DNA of 64,000 nt from Psychrobacter immobilis (GCF_904846285.1 NZ_CAJHAD010000007.1:62001-126000); one strand, 5' to 3'. Positions 28,993 to 37,348 are shown, counted from the first letter of the stretch. Translations and numbers: made by a program. Notes: generated by a model not told the origin, from the sequence alone.

Positions 28993-29386
28993 CGGTAGTT
29001 TTGGAAGCATAATGGATGAAAATAGGAATAATAGGAATAAAAAATCGCTACTTTAGACCTTTATTTCAAAATAAAAAACCACCTCTAAGTCAATGAAATA
29101 GGTAGCTAGCGTTGGAATAAAAAGATTTCTTAGGAAGCAGAAAATGGGAAATTACTACTTTTTTTAGTGACCGTCTTAAATAGTGAATGGCACACTCAAA
29201 ATACATGCGAATTTATCCGTTTATCTATTGCTAAGCACTAAGAAATATTTCAAAGGAACCGATAAATATAAGAAAACTTGTAAATAAAAGTAACAATAAG
29301 CAATCTTAGTTATTTATACCGGTTAACAGATCTTAGTTATTTTTATATACTGATGGCCGCTAATTCCAGAGTGACTTTTGCATAAT
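28993..29386. other. Gene-free stretch between hsdM control region and attR
   Basis: About 400 AT-rich bases. I find no convincing reading frame, RNA or strong hairpin. It probably holds attachment-proximal DNA for the integrase. Confidence 0.4.
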
Positions 29387-29410
29387 GCGGTATATTTTGC
29401 GGTATATTTA
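29387..29410. promoter_or_regulatory. attR-proximal CGGTATA pair
   Basis: GCGGTATATTTT is followed by GCGGTATATTTA (CGGTATA at 29388-29394 and 29400-29406). It is nearly identical in sequence and spacing to the pair at 13524-13548 beside attL. Matching arms at both ends of an element are typical integrase or excisionase sites. Confidence 0.65.
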
Positions 29411-29464
29411 TATTTTATAAAAATAAAACCCTTTAATAACAAAGGCCACAGCCAATAATTTACT

Positions 29465-29487
29465 TCCTGCCGTTCCGACCAAACATA
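29465..29487 (+). repeat. attR core
   Basis: Exact 23-bp copy of 13394-13416, the 3' end of tRNA-Pro plus six bases. The sequence before it is not tRNA-like, so this is the displaced end of the original tRNA gene. It marks the right end of the island. Confidence 0.93.
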
Positions 29488-29500
29488 GTAGTTAAAGAGA

Positions 29501-29537
29501 AAAGCCAATCATTGTTTTAAATGGTTGGCTTTTTTTT
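29501..29537 (+). terminator. Terminator just beyond attR
   Basis: AAAGCCAATCAT (29501-29512) pairs with ATGGTTGGCTTT (29521-29532), followed by T-rich DNA. Its arms share AAAGCCAATCATT with the terminator at 30809-30846. It may be the original tRNA-Pro terminator or that of an inserted element. Confidence 0.8.
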
Positions 29538-29557
29538 GTGCTAAATTTGGCTGGTGA

Positions 29558-29586
29558 TTGTATGATGGTTCATTAAGCAAATAATA
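29558..29586 (+). promoter_or_regulatory. Promoter for C4-like RNA copy 2
   Basis: TTGTAT at 29558-29563 and an AATAAT/ATAATA box at about 29580-29586 with 17-base spacing. Initiation would fall near 29593, a few bases before the outer stem of the structured RNA at 29599. Confidence 0.5.
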
Positions 29587-29598
29587 AAAAAAAATCCT

Positions 29599-29661
29599 GT
29601 AAGGCTAGGGCTAATTACCCGAACGGCATTTTTACCACCTCAAACGATGCCAGCGCCTTGC
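29599..29661 (+). ncRNA. C4-like antisense RNA, copy 2
   Basis: Same architecture as copy 1 with changed bases. The outer stem pairs GTAAGGC (29599-29605) with GCCTTGC (29655-29661). A GGG/CCC hairpin surrounds the CTAATTA loop (29608-29620). A second hairpin GGCAT/ATGCC (29625-29629 with 29647-29651) has a 17-nt loop. In that loop ACCTCAAAC (29637-29645) pairs with GTTTGGGGT (29673-29681), and CACCTCA (29636-29642) pairs with TGAGGTG (29683-29689), which is the ribosome-binding site. The 17 bases CTAATTACCCGAACGGC are identical to copy 1. The loop and its targets have both changed but still pair. Confidence 0.72.
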
Positions 29662-29672
29662 ACCTTTTTTAG

Positions 29673-29693
29673 GTTTGGGGTATGAGGTGAAAA
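29673..29693 (+). promoter_or_regulatory. RBS region targeted by C4-like RNA copy 2
   Basis: Targets at 29673-29681 and 29683-29689 complement the loop of the upstream RNA. GAGGTG (29684-29689) lies four bases before the GTG start at 29694. Pairing would hide it. This is the counterpart of 14904-14924. Confidence 0.65.
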
Positions 29694-30509
29694 GTGGCTT
29701 TATATGATATTAATGAATTTTTAACATTGCATGATGTTGCCGAATACTTAACAGATAAATGTAACTATAACTTTAATTTAGAATGTTCAATAGACCAAGA
29801 TAGACTCATTGAAACTATCATTCAACTTGTGCTAAATGATAAATTGCACCCAGTATTTTATTATAGAGGTAATGTAGATTGGTTAGAACAAAAAGTAATA
29901 ACAAGTAAATCAGATAGTTTAATTAACCATGAAAGAGTCTTAACAGGTATCACTTATGATATAAGTTCTAGAGGTTATTATTTCGTTAGTGATAAGAATT
30001 TTGACAAGCTGATTGAAAACAACTGTTCAAACTATGTTGATGTTATCAACTGTACTATTGAGCCTTATCACGTAAAGGGAAAGCAAGAAATTTGTGAAAA
30101 TAACATTCTTTATTATCGTAAAATAAAAGAGAATTTTTCAGTTATTTTTCACGATTTACTTTATCCAAGATTAGACCTAACCAAACTTTTCAACCAAACC
30201 GAAGCCAAAACTGAAGTTATCGAGAAGCTAAGACAAAAGATAGCAGACCTTCAGAACCAACTAGCACAAGCCAAAGTTGAATTGGCAGATAAATCAGATG
30301 GTGACGAACCAACACATCATAAAACTATTAATTCTATGGCAACATTGGTAGTTACTTTACTTAAACTTGCAAGTTATGATAAACAAGACTTAGAGAACCC
30401 TCACGGTAATATCAACAAAGAAATAATAGCTAAAGCAGAGGGTTTGGGTTTAACTTTAGGCAAAGACTTCATCGCCAAGTGGTTGAAAAATGCTGATGAA
30501 GTTCTATAG
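29694..30509 (+). CDS. Unknown protein under control of C4-like RNA copy 2
   Basis: A 271-residue protein starting with GTG, in the same GTGGSCTT context as the gene at 14925. The N-terminus (LTLHDVAEYLTDKCNYNF) has a helix-turn-helix flavour. A middle region is followed by a predicted coiled coil (about residues 180-205, VIEKLRQKIADLQNQLAQAK). The short C-terminal domain contains HHKTINSMATLVVTLLKLAS and NINKEIIAKAEGLGLTLGKD. That C-terminal pattern recalls domains found at the ends of phage and satellite proteins, but I cannot name the family. The DNA is AT-rich. It shares organisation, not obvious sequence, with the 320-residue protein. Confidence 0.75.
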   Translation: MALYDINEFLTLHDVAEYLTDKCNYNFNLECSIDQDRLIETIIQLVLNDKLHPVFYYRGNVDWLEQKVITSKSDSLINHERVLTGITYDISSRGYYFVSDKNFDKLIENNCSNYVDVINCTIEPYHVKGKQEICENNILYYRKIKENFSVIFHDLLYPRLDLTKLFNQTEAKTEVIEKLRQKIADLQNQLAQAKVELADKSDGDEPTHHKTINSMATLVVTLLKLASYDKQDLENPHGNINKEIIAKAEGLGLTLGKDFIAKWLKNADEVL

Positions 30510-30611
30510 AACTCCGCCATTCTCTATATAGAACTATCGAACCGCTCTACCTCATAAAATAGCAATCATAAGCCGCATCAATCAAGTTACGGCAATTATG
30601 GAGCTAGACAC

Positions 30612-30791
30612 ATGACACACTTAGAAAAAACTGAAGCCTCAACCAGCAAAAAATCACCCACCCAAAAGCTATTTAACAAACCACCCCAATGGTCGTTTGC
30701 TATATTAAAATTACTGACTATTCTGATACCTTTATTATCAAATACACCTGATATCCAACTCAATTTTTATACCGTTAATATCCTATTTTAA
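30612..30791 (+). CDS. Small ORF with one hydrophobic segment
   Basis: A 59-residue ORF beginning ATGACACAC. It begins exactly where the alpA gene begins in the larger island: the preceding leader (CTCTACCTCATAAAAT to TATGGAGCTAGACAC) resembles 15940-16014. A hydrophobic stretch (SFAILKLLTILIPLL, about residues 28-42) could cross the membrane. It does not resemble AlpA, so it may have replaced that gene. Whether it is translated is uncertain. Confidence 0.5.
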   Translation: MTHLEKTEASTSKKSPTQKLFNKPPQWSFAILKLLTILIPLLSNTPDIQLNFYTVNILF

Positions 30792-30808
30792 ATTTAAACA
30801 TACAAGAA

Positions 30809-30846
30809 AAAGCCAATCATTGATATCAATGATTGGCTTTCTTTAT
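30809..30846. terminator. Bidirectional terminator, perfect palindrome
   Basis: AAAGCCAATCATTGAT (30809-30824) and its exact complement (30825-30840) form a 16-bp stem, with A- and T-rich flanks. It can end the plus-strand small ORF and the minus-strand gene at 30870. Confidence 0.8.
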
Positions 30847-30869
30847 GTTCAATGGCTATTAATTAAATA

Positions 30870-31172
30870 TTACAAAGACGCCTTAGTAATCGCACTTAGC
30901 GCTTCATTTATAATAAAGGTCTTCGATTTAATATCTGTAAATCCAAATGAAGTCAGTCTTTGGGTATGCTTTTCTAAATATCTGTTGGCATCCTCTAGAT
31001 TATCAAACACATAAATTCCGCCCGCTTCTTGCGTCTCTTCGTTTTCTGTCCATAGCTTATAGACCAGACCGTTTTCGGTGGCGATATCTTCGGCCAGCTC
31101 TTTCATGGCGTCAAAAAATGCACTGCCAAAAGGTCCGCTATAAGGAAAGTCTATTTGCAAAAGATATTTCAT
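30870..31172 (-). CDS. ydhR: YdhR-family putative monooxygenase
   Basis: A 100-residue protein matching the YdhR family of small dimeric alpha-beta barrel putative monooxygenases. It begins MKYLLQIDFPYSGPFGSAFF and contains ENGLVYKLWTENEETQEAGG, IYVFDNLEDANRYLEKHTQR. Length and motifs are typical. Substrate is not known for the family. It is the first chromosomal gene after the mobile region and is transcribed toward it. Confidence 0.88.
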   Translation of the reverse strand: MKYLLQIDFPYSGPFGSAFFDAMKELAEDIATENGLVYKLWTENEETQEAGGIYVFDNLEDANRYLEKHTQRLTSFGFTDIKSKTFIINEALSAITKASL

Positions 31173-31313
31173 TTTTTAACCCTCATTGTTATTGAATAGT
31201 CGGCAAAATACATACTGCCAGATGATTACAATCTTAACATATTACGATTGCCTATAGACTTTCAGCCAGTGAAACGCTAGGGTAAATACTGTATGTTTAC
31301 TTTGGTTTGACCT

Positions 31314-32249
31314 ATGTCTGAGCTTAAGACTCTACGCACTGAAACTCTCGCAACTCATGCACCTTGGGAAACTTACCGGCGACCTTACGTACGTGATTTG
31401 GCCTACGTACTTGCATGCCCTAACCTCTTGACGGAGTGGTTAGATTTCGCACCGCACCAAAATACCCATGCTATCTTCGTACATAGCGCAAGCTTTTGGA
31501 GACAGCAGTTTGAAGCCTATCAGCGGCGTTTAGAAGAACTGGATAGCACCAATGCTTATCAGGCGCTGACCCGCTATTTATTAAAACGTCCGAGCCCCAA
31601 TCGCTTGGGTTTTCACTTTGAAGGCTTGTTATCGTTTTGGTTACAAGATGGCTTTGCGCGCAAGTTGCATCCGTATGAGACGCTTGCTAGTAACGTACAG
31701 TTATACAATGGGAAACAGACGATTGGTGAGTTGGATTTGATTTTGTACAATCATAAAGAACACCTAATGGAACATTGGGAATTGGCGATTAAGTTTTTTA
31801 TGGGCTCCCCACCTTTTGAGCCGATCAATTGGGTTGGTATCAATTCCAATGACAATCTACAGCGCAAAATGACCCACATGCAAACCAAGCAGTTTTGTAG
31901 CGTTTGGGTGGATACTAAAAATCATGGAAAGGTGAAAATTGATAAGCGCTATGGCGTGATAAAAGGGCGGTTTTTCTTACCAATGAGCATCACTTGCTTC
32001 GTCTCTCCTCGTTGGTTAACATCCAGCTTCCCCATGCACAAATGGTGTGATAAGACCGATAGCGCAACGATTGCGACGATTGATATAGCCGCATTGCGCG
32101 CCGCTCACTATATAGAATGGTTTAGCAAGCGCGACTTCTATGATGGTCGCCAGTTACCACTTGTAACGTCTGAAAATGGTATCTTAAAAACAGGACTATA
32201 CTTCGAAGGTAATAGACCAATTGTTATTTATCCTAGAAAGCCCGACTAA
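31314..32249 (+). CDS. DUF1853 family protein
   Basis: A 311-residue cytoplasmic protein matching DUF1853. Visible hallmarks are YVRDLAYVLACPNLL near the N-terminus, then RLGFHFEGLLSFWLQD and TIGELDLILYNHKEHLMEHW with IKFFMG in the centre. The TIGELD...HWE...K arrangement resembles a nuclease-like fold (Asp/Glu/Lys), but no biochemical role is established. It stands alone, convergent with the DUF2726 gene. Confidence 0.85.
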   Translation: MSELKTLRTETLATHAPWETYRRPYVRDLAYVLACPNLLTEWLDFAPHQNTHAIFVHSASFWRQQFEAYQRRLEELDSTNAYQALTRYLLKRPSPNRLGFHFEGLLSFWLQDGFARKLHPYETLASNVQLYNGKQTIGELDLILYNHKEHLMEHWELAIKFFMGSPPFEPINWVGINSNDNLQRKMTHMQTKQFCSVWVDTKNHGKVKIDKRYGVIKGRFFLPMSITCFVSPRWLTSSFPMHKWCDKTDSATIATIDIAALRAAHYIEWFSKRDFYDGRQLPLVTSENGILKTGLYFEGNRPIVIYPRKPD

Positions 32250-32282
32250 GCAAAAGATAAAGGTTAAGTTTTTACTATAATC

Positions 32283-32813
32283 CTAATAACTCTCAATCAC
32301 CTGCATCAGCTCATATCTCAGCATATCAGCACTCGGCATACGCTCGGCATGAAAGCGCACGATAGCAATACCGGCACTGGCAAGCGCTTTATCCTTTTTA
32401 TCGTCCGCCTTTTGCCGCGCTTTACTATTATGCGTCCAATCATCAAGCTCGATGGCGAGCAAAGTAGTCTGAGCATCGATATCAACAATGACATAGTCGA
32501 CGCTTTGACGACAAATACGATTGAACCAAAAGCTACGTTCGGAGGTTTCACTGCTATTGGCTTCGATGATGCGTGACAGCTGAACTTGGACAAAGATATG
32601 ATATTCGGGCAAGGCATTTTTTAACTTGTTAAAAAATATCACTTCCGTGTTCGTCATGATAGGCATTGGCGCAAAGGGCCAAATAGCCAGCTCATCACCG
32701 CGCACAGGTGGCGGCTCAGGCTCAGCGGCCTGTTTGTTAGAAAACAGTTTTGGCAGGGTAATTAGCCCTACAAACCCAACCGCCAGTATTAAAAATATAA
32801 CGCCAAATGACAT
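32283..32813 (-). CDS. DUF2726 membrane-anchored protein
   Basis: A 176-residue protein with an N-terminal transmembrane helix (FGVIFLILAVGFVGLITL). A DUF2726 domain (about residues 55-170) follows, containing TNTEVIFFNKLKNALPEYHI, VDYVIVDIDAQTTLLAIELD and KDKALASAGIAIVRF. The domain resembles Vsr/PD-(D/E)xK-like folds, with Asp in DYVIVD and an AIELDD strand, but activity is not demonstrated here. It is convergent with the DUF1853 gene, 33 bases apart. Confidence 0.85.
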   Translation of the reverse strand: MSFGVIFLILAVGFVGLITLPKLFSNKQAAEPEPPPVRGDELAIWPFAPMPIMTNTEVIFFNKLKNALPEYHIFVQVQLSRIIEANSSETSERSFWFNRICRQSVDYVIVDIDAQTTLLAIELDDWTHNSKARQKADDKKDKALASAGIAIVRFHAERMPSADMLRYELMQVIESY

Positions 32814-33139
32814 GGTTTTACCTTATAGATAATGAAAGCTGTCAGGTACGTGTCATGATGATGTCATTAAAGTGACGACACATAGCCAACCGTAACACGG
32901 CAGCCTTTGTAGGCTGACAGGTTATACAGTACAGAGAGGAACAGAAAGAAACAGGAAAGAGCGGCGCTCATCGTAACCAAGCTTGCCCAAATCGGCAAAC
33001 GATAAAACAAAAAACACGACAATAGATGTCGTGTTTGAATAAAATTAGTAAGAACGATAAAAATATCAATGAGCCTAATTAAAATTGTGCTGTTTATTTA
33101 GCGATAATGGCCATCATATTGCAGCAACTTAAATTCATT
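32814..33139. other. Spacer with minus-strand terminator
   Basis: 326 bases without a gene. A hairpin AACACGAC/GTCGTGTT (33013-33020 with 33028-33035), followed on the minus strand by a T-rich run, terminates the LysM/SPOR gene. The DUF2726 promoter should be near 32820-32900; I see no strong consensus. Confidence 0.6.
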
Positions 33140-34369
33140 TTAGCGCCAATATAAAACCCAAGCACTGGTGGTATTAACTTTTGGGTCACTATTAATCTTA
33201 TCTTTTAATGCCAATGCGGCCACTTTACCACGCTCAGGACCAACGACAACGCGTACGCCGCGACTGGTAGTACTGGTCCTAACTTGATAACCCGCAGCTT
33301 GGAATTTCTTTGCCAACTCATCAGCTTTGGCTTGGTCATTTGCCAGTGCCACTTGCACCCCAAAGCTACCTTTAGCATCGGTTTCTTTTACTTCTTTACG
33401 CGCTTCACTAAGTTTTTGCTGTGCTTCACGTTTGGCATCGGTCGACTTCTTGGCTAATGCTTCTTCTTTTTGATGCTTGTCTTCACGCGCTTTTTCAGCC
33501 GCTGCCGCCTCACGTGCTAAGCGATCAACCTGCTGACGAGATGGAATGGTAATATTTTGACCCAGTTGTAGAGATGTCGATGGCGAAAGATTATTTGCTT
33601 GTGCCAATACCTCTACCGGCATATTGTATTGCCTTGCCAGTTTAATCAGCCCATCGCCTCTTTTTACTTGGTAATCAGATGGCGATTTTGGGACTTCATT
33701 TTTAGCTACTTGCGCTGCCTCACGCTTTTTCTCAGCGGTAGCTTGCGCATCCGCTTGTTTTTTGGCGTCTGCCTGTTTTTTAGCTTCAGCTTGTCTTTTT
33801 GCCTCAGTTTCCTTTTTACTGTCTGATAATTTCTTAGCAGCCGCTTGTTCTTTAAGAGCGGCTTGGCGCTGAGCTTCTTGTTGCGCTTGTACAGCTTTTT
33901 GCTGCTGACGAGCATTTGCATCATTTTCAGTTAAGGCAGTCGTCGTACTGCTATTAGTATTAGGCTTTACCGTTGGCGTTATAGCATTATTTTTTTCTGC
34001 TTCTAGCGTTTCAGTATCTTTAGCCGCTGGTGCGCTACTGGCCATATATTGCTGACTTTCGGCACGGGCTTTTGCCAATGCTTGGGCTTCAGCCGCTTCT
34101 TGTTCACTTAAAAACTGCTGAGCGCGCTTTTCTTGTTCAGCAACCCGAGCGGCGCGCTCTTTTTGTTTTTGTGCCAAGATGCGCTTTTCAGTCTCGATAT
34201 CAGTCGTCAATGGCTGCGGAGACTCTTGCGCGGGGCTTGGTTTATCTATCATCGCTGATGCTGGTTGAGGTTTGTTGCTATCACCAATTTGTTGCACCAT
34301 GGCGTATAGCATCACGCTACCGCCTATAATCATCCCAATGCCCAATAAGGCTTGTCTCGAAAAGTTCAT
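33140..34369 (-). CDS. LysM and SPOR domain envelope protein
   Basis: A 409-residue protein. An N-terminal membrane anchor (ALLGIGMIIGGSVMLYAMVQ) is followed by a long Ala/Lys/Gln/Glu-rich region (about residues 60-225) likely to be an extended helix or coiled coil. A LysM peptidoglycan-binding domain follows (YQVKRGDGLIKLARQYNMPV with SLQLGQNITIP, about 235-285), then a second charged helix. The C-terminal SPOR domain (GSFGVQVALANDQAKADELA, to VLYWR) binds denuded septal glycan. The role is probably in cell envelope or division, as for DedD/FtsN-type proteins. The SPOR repeat at the end upstream of folC resembles the DedD position (folC-dedD) in other gammaproteobacteria. Confidence 0.88.
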   Translation of the reverse strand: MNFSRQALLGIGMIIGGSVMLYAMVQQIGDSNKPQPASAMIDKPSPAQESPQPLTTDIETEKRILAQKQKERAARVAEQEKRAQQFLSEQEAAEAQALAKARAESQQYMASSAPAAKDTETLEAEKNNAITPTVKPNTNSSTTTALTENDANARQQQKAVQAQQEAQRQAALKEQAAAKKLSDSKKETEAKRQAEAKKQADAKKQADAQATAEKKREAAQVAKNEVPKSPSDYQVKRGDGLIKLARQYNMPVEVLAQANNLSPSTSLQLGQNITIPSRQQVDRLAREAAAAEKAREDKHQKEEALAKKSTDAKREAQQKLSEARKEVKETDAKGSFGVQVALANDQAKADELAKKFQAAGYQVRTSTTSRGVRVVVGPERGKVAALALKDKINSDPKVNTTSAWVLYWR

Positions 34370-34665
34370 CCGTTTACGTCTCTTAGTTGGTAATAAGGTT
34401 GATTGAGCGGCGCAACTGTCGTTTAAAAACTGTTATTTCAAAAATGTCGTCTCAAAACTATGCTTAAATAGCTTTAATAAACAGTCTTGATAGTTAAATA
34501 GTTGCCATTGCCGCCGGTTACGTCCATTCATTTTTAAATATCATGCGGAGCTTCTATTTCATAGCATTGTATAGCAGGATGCTAAATCAATTTGATTATA
34601 AAGCATATTTTTCCTACTGTCTGCCATCATGCTACTGCTAAGACTAACATTAAATAAGCACGATT

Positions 34666-36033
34666 TTAATTTAAATTATCAACCGCAAGTGCCGCTAGCG
34701 CTTCGCCAATCGTATGGAACGAACCACATACGACGATTAAGTCTTGCGCATGACTACCATCTATAACGGCATAAGTCGCTTCTGATAAACGTTTAAATTC
34801 ATGTATTTGCGCACTATCAACGTAGCTTGCTAATATACCTTGCAGCTGCTCAGTGCTCGCCGCCCGAGGATAATCAATCTCAGCGATATACCAATCACTA
34901 ATGGGCAATCCCGCTTCGGTCAAACGCTGCACGACTTTATTGATATCTTTATCGCCTAACATAGAAAATAGCATTTTAATGCTGGCAAATTTACTAGTTA
35001 CTTGTTCGGAACTATTTTGCTTCGCTAGATGCTGTTGCCAAAGCGGTAATAATTGCGCCAACAAAAACTCAACACCTTGCTCGTTATGTGCTACATCAAA
35101 TAGCCAATGACGATTATGGGTCTTACGATAATCAAAACGACCAGCCAGCTTGACCGTCTGCAATGCCTGTTCGATAGCACTTTTATCAATATTTAATGGA
35201 CTTGCTAGCACCGCTGATAAAGCATTAGCGGTATTAGTCAACGATAGCGCTGGGCGCGGTAGTTGCATGGTGACGGCAGCATTACTATATTGCCAAACGT
35301 CGGTATCCACTTCACGATAATCAAAGGCTTGCCCAGCTTGATAACAGCTTGCCTGATGCGTATCAATCGCTTGTTGCACACTAGCTGGCATCGCAGTAGC
35401 ACCATAAACTAAGGTAATGCCATCGCGTAAAATACCCGCTTTTTCACAGCCAATATCTTCGACATTATCCCCCAGCCAATCGACATGATCGATAGCGATA
35501 TTAGTAATCACCGCCATATCAGGATCAATGATATTCACCACATCTAAGCGCCCACCTAGCCCAACTTCTAACACCCAGACATCGCAATCTGCTTCAGCAA
35601 AGATTAATAATGCGGCAAGCGTTGTCATCTCAAAAAAAGATAAAGTTAAAGCACACTGTAAACGCGCCGCCTCTACCTTGCTAAATGCATCAATTAATGT
35701 CTCATCGCTGACCATCTCGCCATTGATGCGCACCCGCTCGTTAAATACACTCAGATGCGGTGATTGATACAAGGCGGTCTTATAACCTGCCGTTTGACAC
35801 ATCTGCGCAATGACAGCGGTTGTCGAACCTTTACCATTGGTGCCCGCCACAGTAAACACATAAGCATCGTCTTTAGCTGACTGTACCACGCCTAACGCCT
35901 CAGCAACCGGCAATACTCGTGACAATCCCATATCTATCGCCGAGACATGAATCTGCTGCATATAATCGAGCCATTCGCTCAAACTAGAATGTGTAGTGGG
36001 AGTATTAGGCTTAGAAACTAAAGAGTCAGACAT
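34666..36033 (-). CDS. folC: Bifunctional dihydrofolate synthase / folylpolyglutamate synthase
   Basis: A 455-residue Mur-ligase-like enzyme that adds glutamate to dihydropteroate and then polyglutamylates folates, using ATP. The P-loop is GTNGKGSTTAVIAQMC (about residue 64), with later motifs VLEVGLGGRLDVVNIIDPD and NIAIDHVDWLG. The C-terminal part has FDVAHNEQGVEFL. It lies downstream of accD in the same direction, the conserved accD-folC order, with a terminator-like hairpin between. Confidence 0.96.
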   Translation of the reverse strand: MSDSLVSKPNTPTTHSSLSEWLDYMQQIHVSAIDMGLSRVLPVAEALGVVQSAKDDAYVFTVAGTNGKGSTTAVIAQMCQTAGYKTALYQSPHLSVFNERVRINGEMVSDETLIDAFSKVEAARLQCALTLSFFEMTTLAALLIFAEADCDVWVLEVGLGGRLDVVNIIDPDMAVITNIAIDHVDWLGDNVEDIGCEKAGILRDGITLVYGATAMPASVQQAIDTHQASCYQAGQAFDYREVDTDVWQYSNAAVTMQLPRPALSLTNTANALSAVLASPLNIDKSAIEQALQTVKLAGRFDYRKTHNRHWLFDVAHNEQGVEFLLAQLLPLWQQHLAKQNSSEQVTSKFASIKMLFSMLGDKDINKVVQRLTEAGLPISDWYIAEIDYPRAASTEQLQGILASYVDSAQIHEFKRLSEATYAVIDGSHAQDLIVVCGSFHTIGEALAALAVDNLN

Positions 36034-36119
36034 GGAAAGAACCTATATTAAAATAGTCAATTAGAAAATATTCATTTAAAAAATAAGGACAGTATATAAC
36101 TACCTGACCAAAAAGCAAA

Positions 36120-36154
36120 AATAGCATTTACCGTCATTGACGATAAATGCTATT
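36120..36154 (-). terminator. accD terminator
   Basis: AATAGCATTTA (36120-36130) pairs with TAAATGCTATT (36144-36154) and the stem continues inward with CGT/ACG. On the minus strand a T-rich run follows. It separates accD from folC. Confidence 0.7.
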
Positions 36155-36246
36155 CGTTAGCTTTATATAATTGGCAGAATTTAGCATGCTACTAAATAGT
36201 ACGCAGTGATAAATTCAATCACCTATTTGTTGAGTAGCTCAGTATA

Positions 36247-37182
36247 TTAAGCATCAACATTAGGTACGCGGCATAGCTTTGCTAGCAAGCGATAGATGGT
36301 ATCAATCAACTGATGACGATGGACTACCTCATCAACCACGCCGTGCTCTAACAAGAATTCAGCGCGCTGGAATGGCTCTTCTAGTGTTTCACGGACGGTT
36401 TGTTCAATCACGCGCTTGCCAGCAAAGCCAATCATGGCTTTTGGTTCTGCTAAATGGATATCACCTAGCATAGCAAGCGATGCCGTCACTCCGCCATAGA
36501 CAGGATTGGTCAATACCACAATATACGGTATACCAGCAATTCTCAAACGTTCAATCGCTGCGGCAGTTCGTGCCATTTGCATCAATGATAGCAGACCCTC
36601 TTGCATACGCGCACCGCCTGAGGCAGCAAAACAAACCAAGGGTACTTTATCTTCAAGGGCTTTTTCGGCCGCTTGGACAAAACGGTCACCAACCACTGAC
36701 CCCATAGAGCCACCCATAAAGCGGAAGTCAAACGCACAGGTTACGATATTGAGATTGCGCAGTTTGCCGTACATCACAATCAGCGCCTCAGACTCACCTG
36801 TCTTTTCTTGTGCTTCCGTCATACGCTGCGGATACGGCTTACTATCGACAAAGCTCAATGGATCTTTGGCAATAAACTCTTGTCCTAGCTCACCATCTAC
36901 TTGATCGAGCAACCAGTTTAAGCGCTCACGAGCACTCATCGGTAAATGATGATCACAATGCGGGCAGACGTAACAATTAAAAATCAGCGCCGTATTGGTA
37001 ATCATGGAGTGACAGCTACTACACTTGGTTGACGGTTCGGTCTCTACCGCTGTCAAAGGCGCAGTCAATTGGTGCTTAATGCCCGGTATCGGACGATTAA
37101 ACCATGATTGCCCAGCAGTATTAACATTGTTAGAAGTAGTCATATCAGGTTTTATTATCGTATCAGTCATAGTATTCGCCAT
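36247..37182 (-). CDS. accD: Acetyl-CoA carboxylase carboxyltransferase subunit beta
   Basis: About 311 residues. AccD forms the carboxyltransferase with AccA, moving CO2 from biotin to acetyl-CoA to make malonyl-CoA. The N-terminal zinc ribbon is seen as CSSCHSMI and CYVCPHCDHH (about residues 55-80). The crotonase-like core follows, with FMGGSMGSVVGDRF and ASGGARMQEGLLSLMQMART. The first 30 residues (Thr/Asn/Met-rich) are longer than usual. I use the ATG at 37182 rather than a TTG two codons earlier. Confidence 0.95.
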   Translation of the reverse strand: MANTMTDTIIKPDMTTSNNVNTAGQSWFNRPIPGIKHQLTAPLTAVETEPSTKCSSCHSMITNTALIFNCYVCPHCDHHLPMSARERLNWLLDQVDGELGQEFIAKDPLSFVDSKPYPQRMTEAQEKTGESEALIVMYGKLRNLNIVTCAFDFRFMGGSMGSVVGDRFVQAAEKALEDKVPLVCFAASGGARMQEGLLSLMQMARTAAAIERLRIAGIPYIVVLTNPVYGGVTASLAMLGDIHLAEPKAMIGFAGKRVIEQTVRETLEEPFQRAEFLLEHGVVDEVVHRHQLIDTIYRLLAKLCRVPNVDA

Positions 37183-37324
37183 TATCAAAGGCTTATCGAC
37201 AAGTTGGCTCGTTTACTTGTCCCTAAGAGTCATTTTATAAGAATCAGTTTAAAAGTCACATACCTTCATAACATGAGCAGCTATAAAGCACGCTTACGCG
37301 CAACTGTAACAATTTATATGTGAT

Positions 37325-37348
37325 GTTAGTTTACACACGTAAACTAAC
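37325..37348. repeat. Perfect inverted repeat upstream of accD
   Basis: GTTAGTTTAC (37325-37334) and its complement (37339-37348) flank ACAC. No T-tract follows. Placed about 145 bases before the accD start and 150 after trpA, it could be an operator. It shares GTGTAAACTAA (minus strand) with 60785-60795. Confidence 0.55.

Larger units (their letters stand above)
13394..29487. mobile_element. P4-like integrated island at tRNA-Pro carrying a type I R-M system
   Basis: About 16 kb between two exact 23-bp att repeats. It contains a P4-type integrase next to attL, a C4-like RNA leader, an AlpA-like regulator and a DUF3987 replication protein. It also contains hsdM, hsdS and hsdR with two interspersed exported-protein genes. 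No capsid, tail or conjugation genes are visible, so it resembles a phage satellite or integrative genomic island that needs a helper or simply excises with Int. Boundaries are seen in the sequence; the satellite label is inference. Confidence 0.9.
29488..30802. mobile_element. Reduced second satellite-like element in tandem
   Basis: Beyond attR the order RNA leader, AT-rich unknown gene, alpA-type leader and small ORF repeats the island's left half (14828-16015). It lacks int, the AlpA protein and the replication gene. The right limit is suggested by AAACATA at 30796-30802, the last seven bases of the att core. That AAACATA is followed by a terminator sharing its arm with the one after attR. 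The homology of layout is seen; tandem integration and decay are inference. Confidence 0.5.

Noticed and set aside
13410..30870. CRISPR array or cas genes among the defence cargo
   Set aside because: No regularly spaced repeats with unique spacers and no Cas-like proteins were seen; the only clear defence system is type I R-M.
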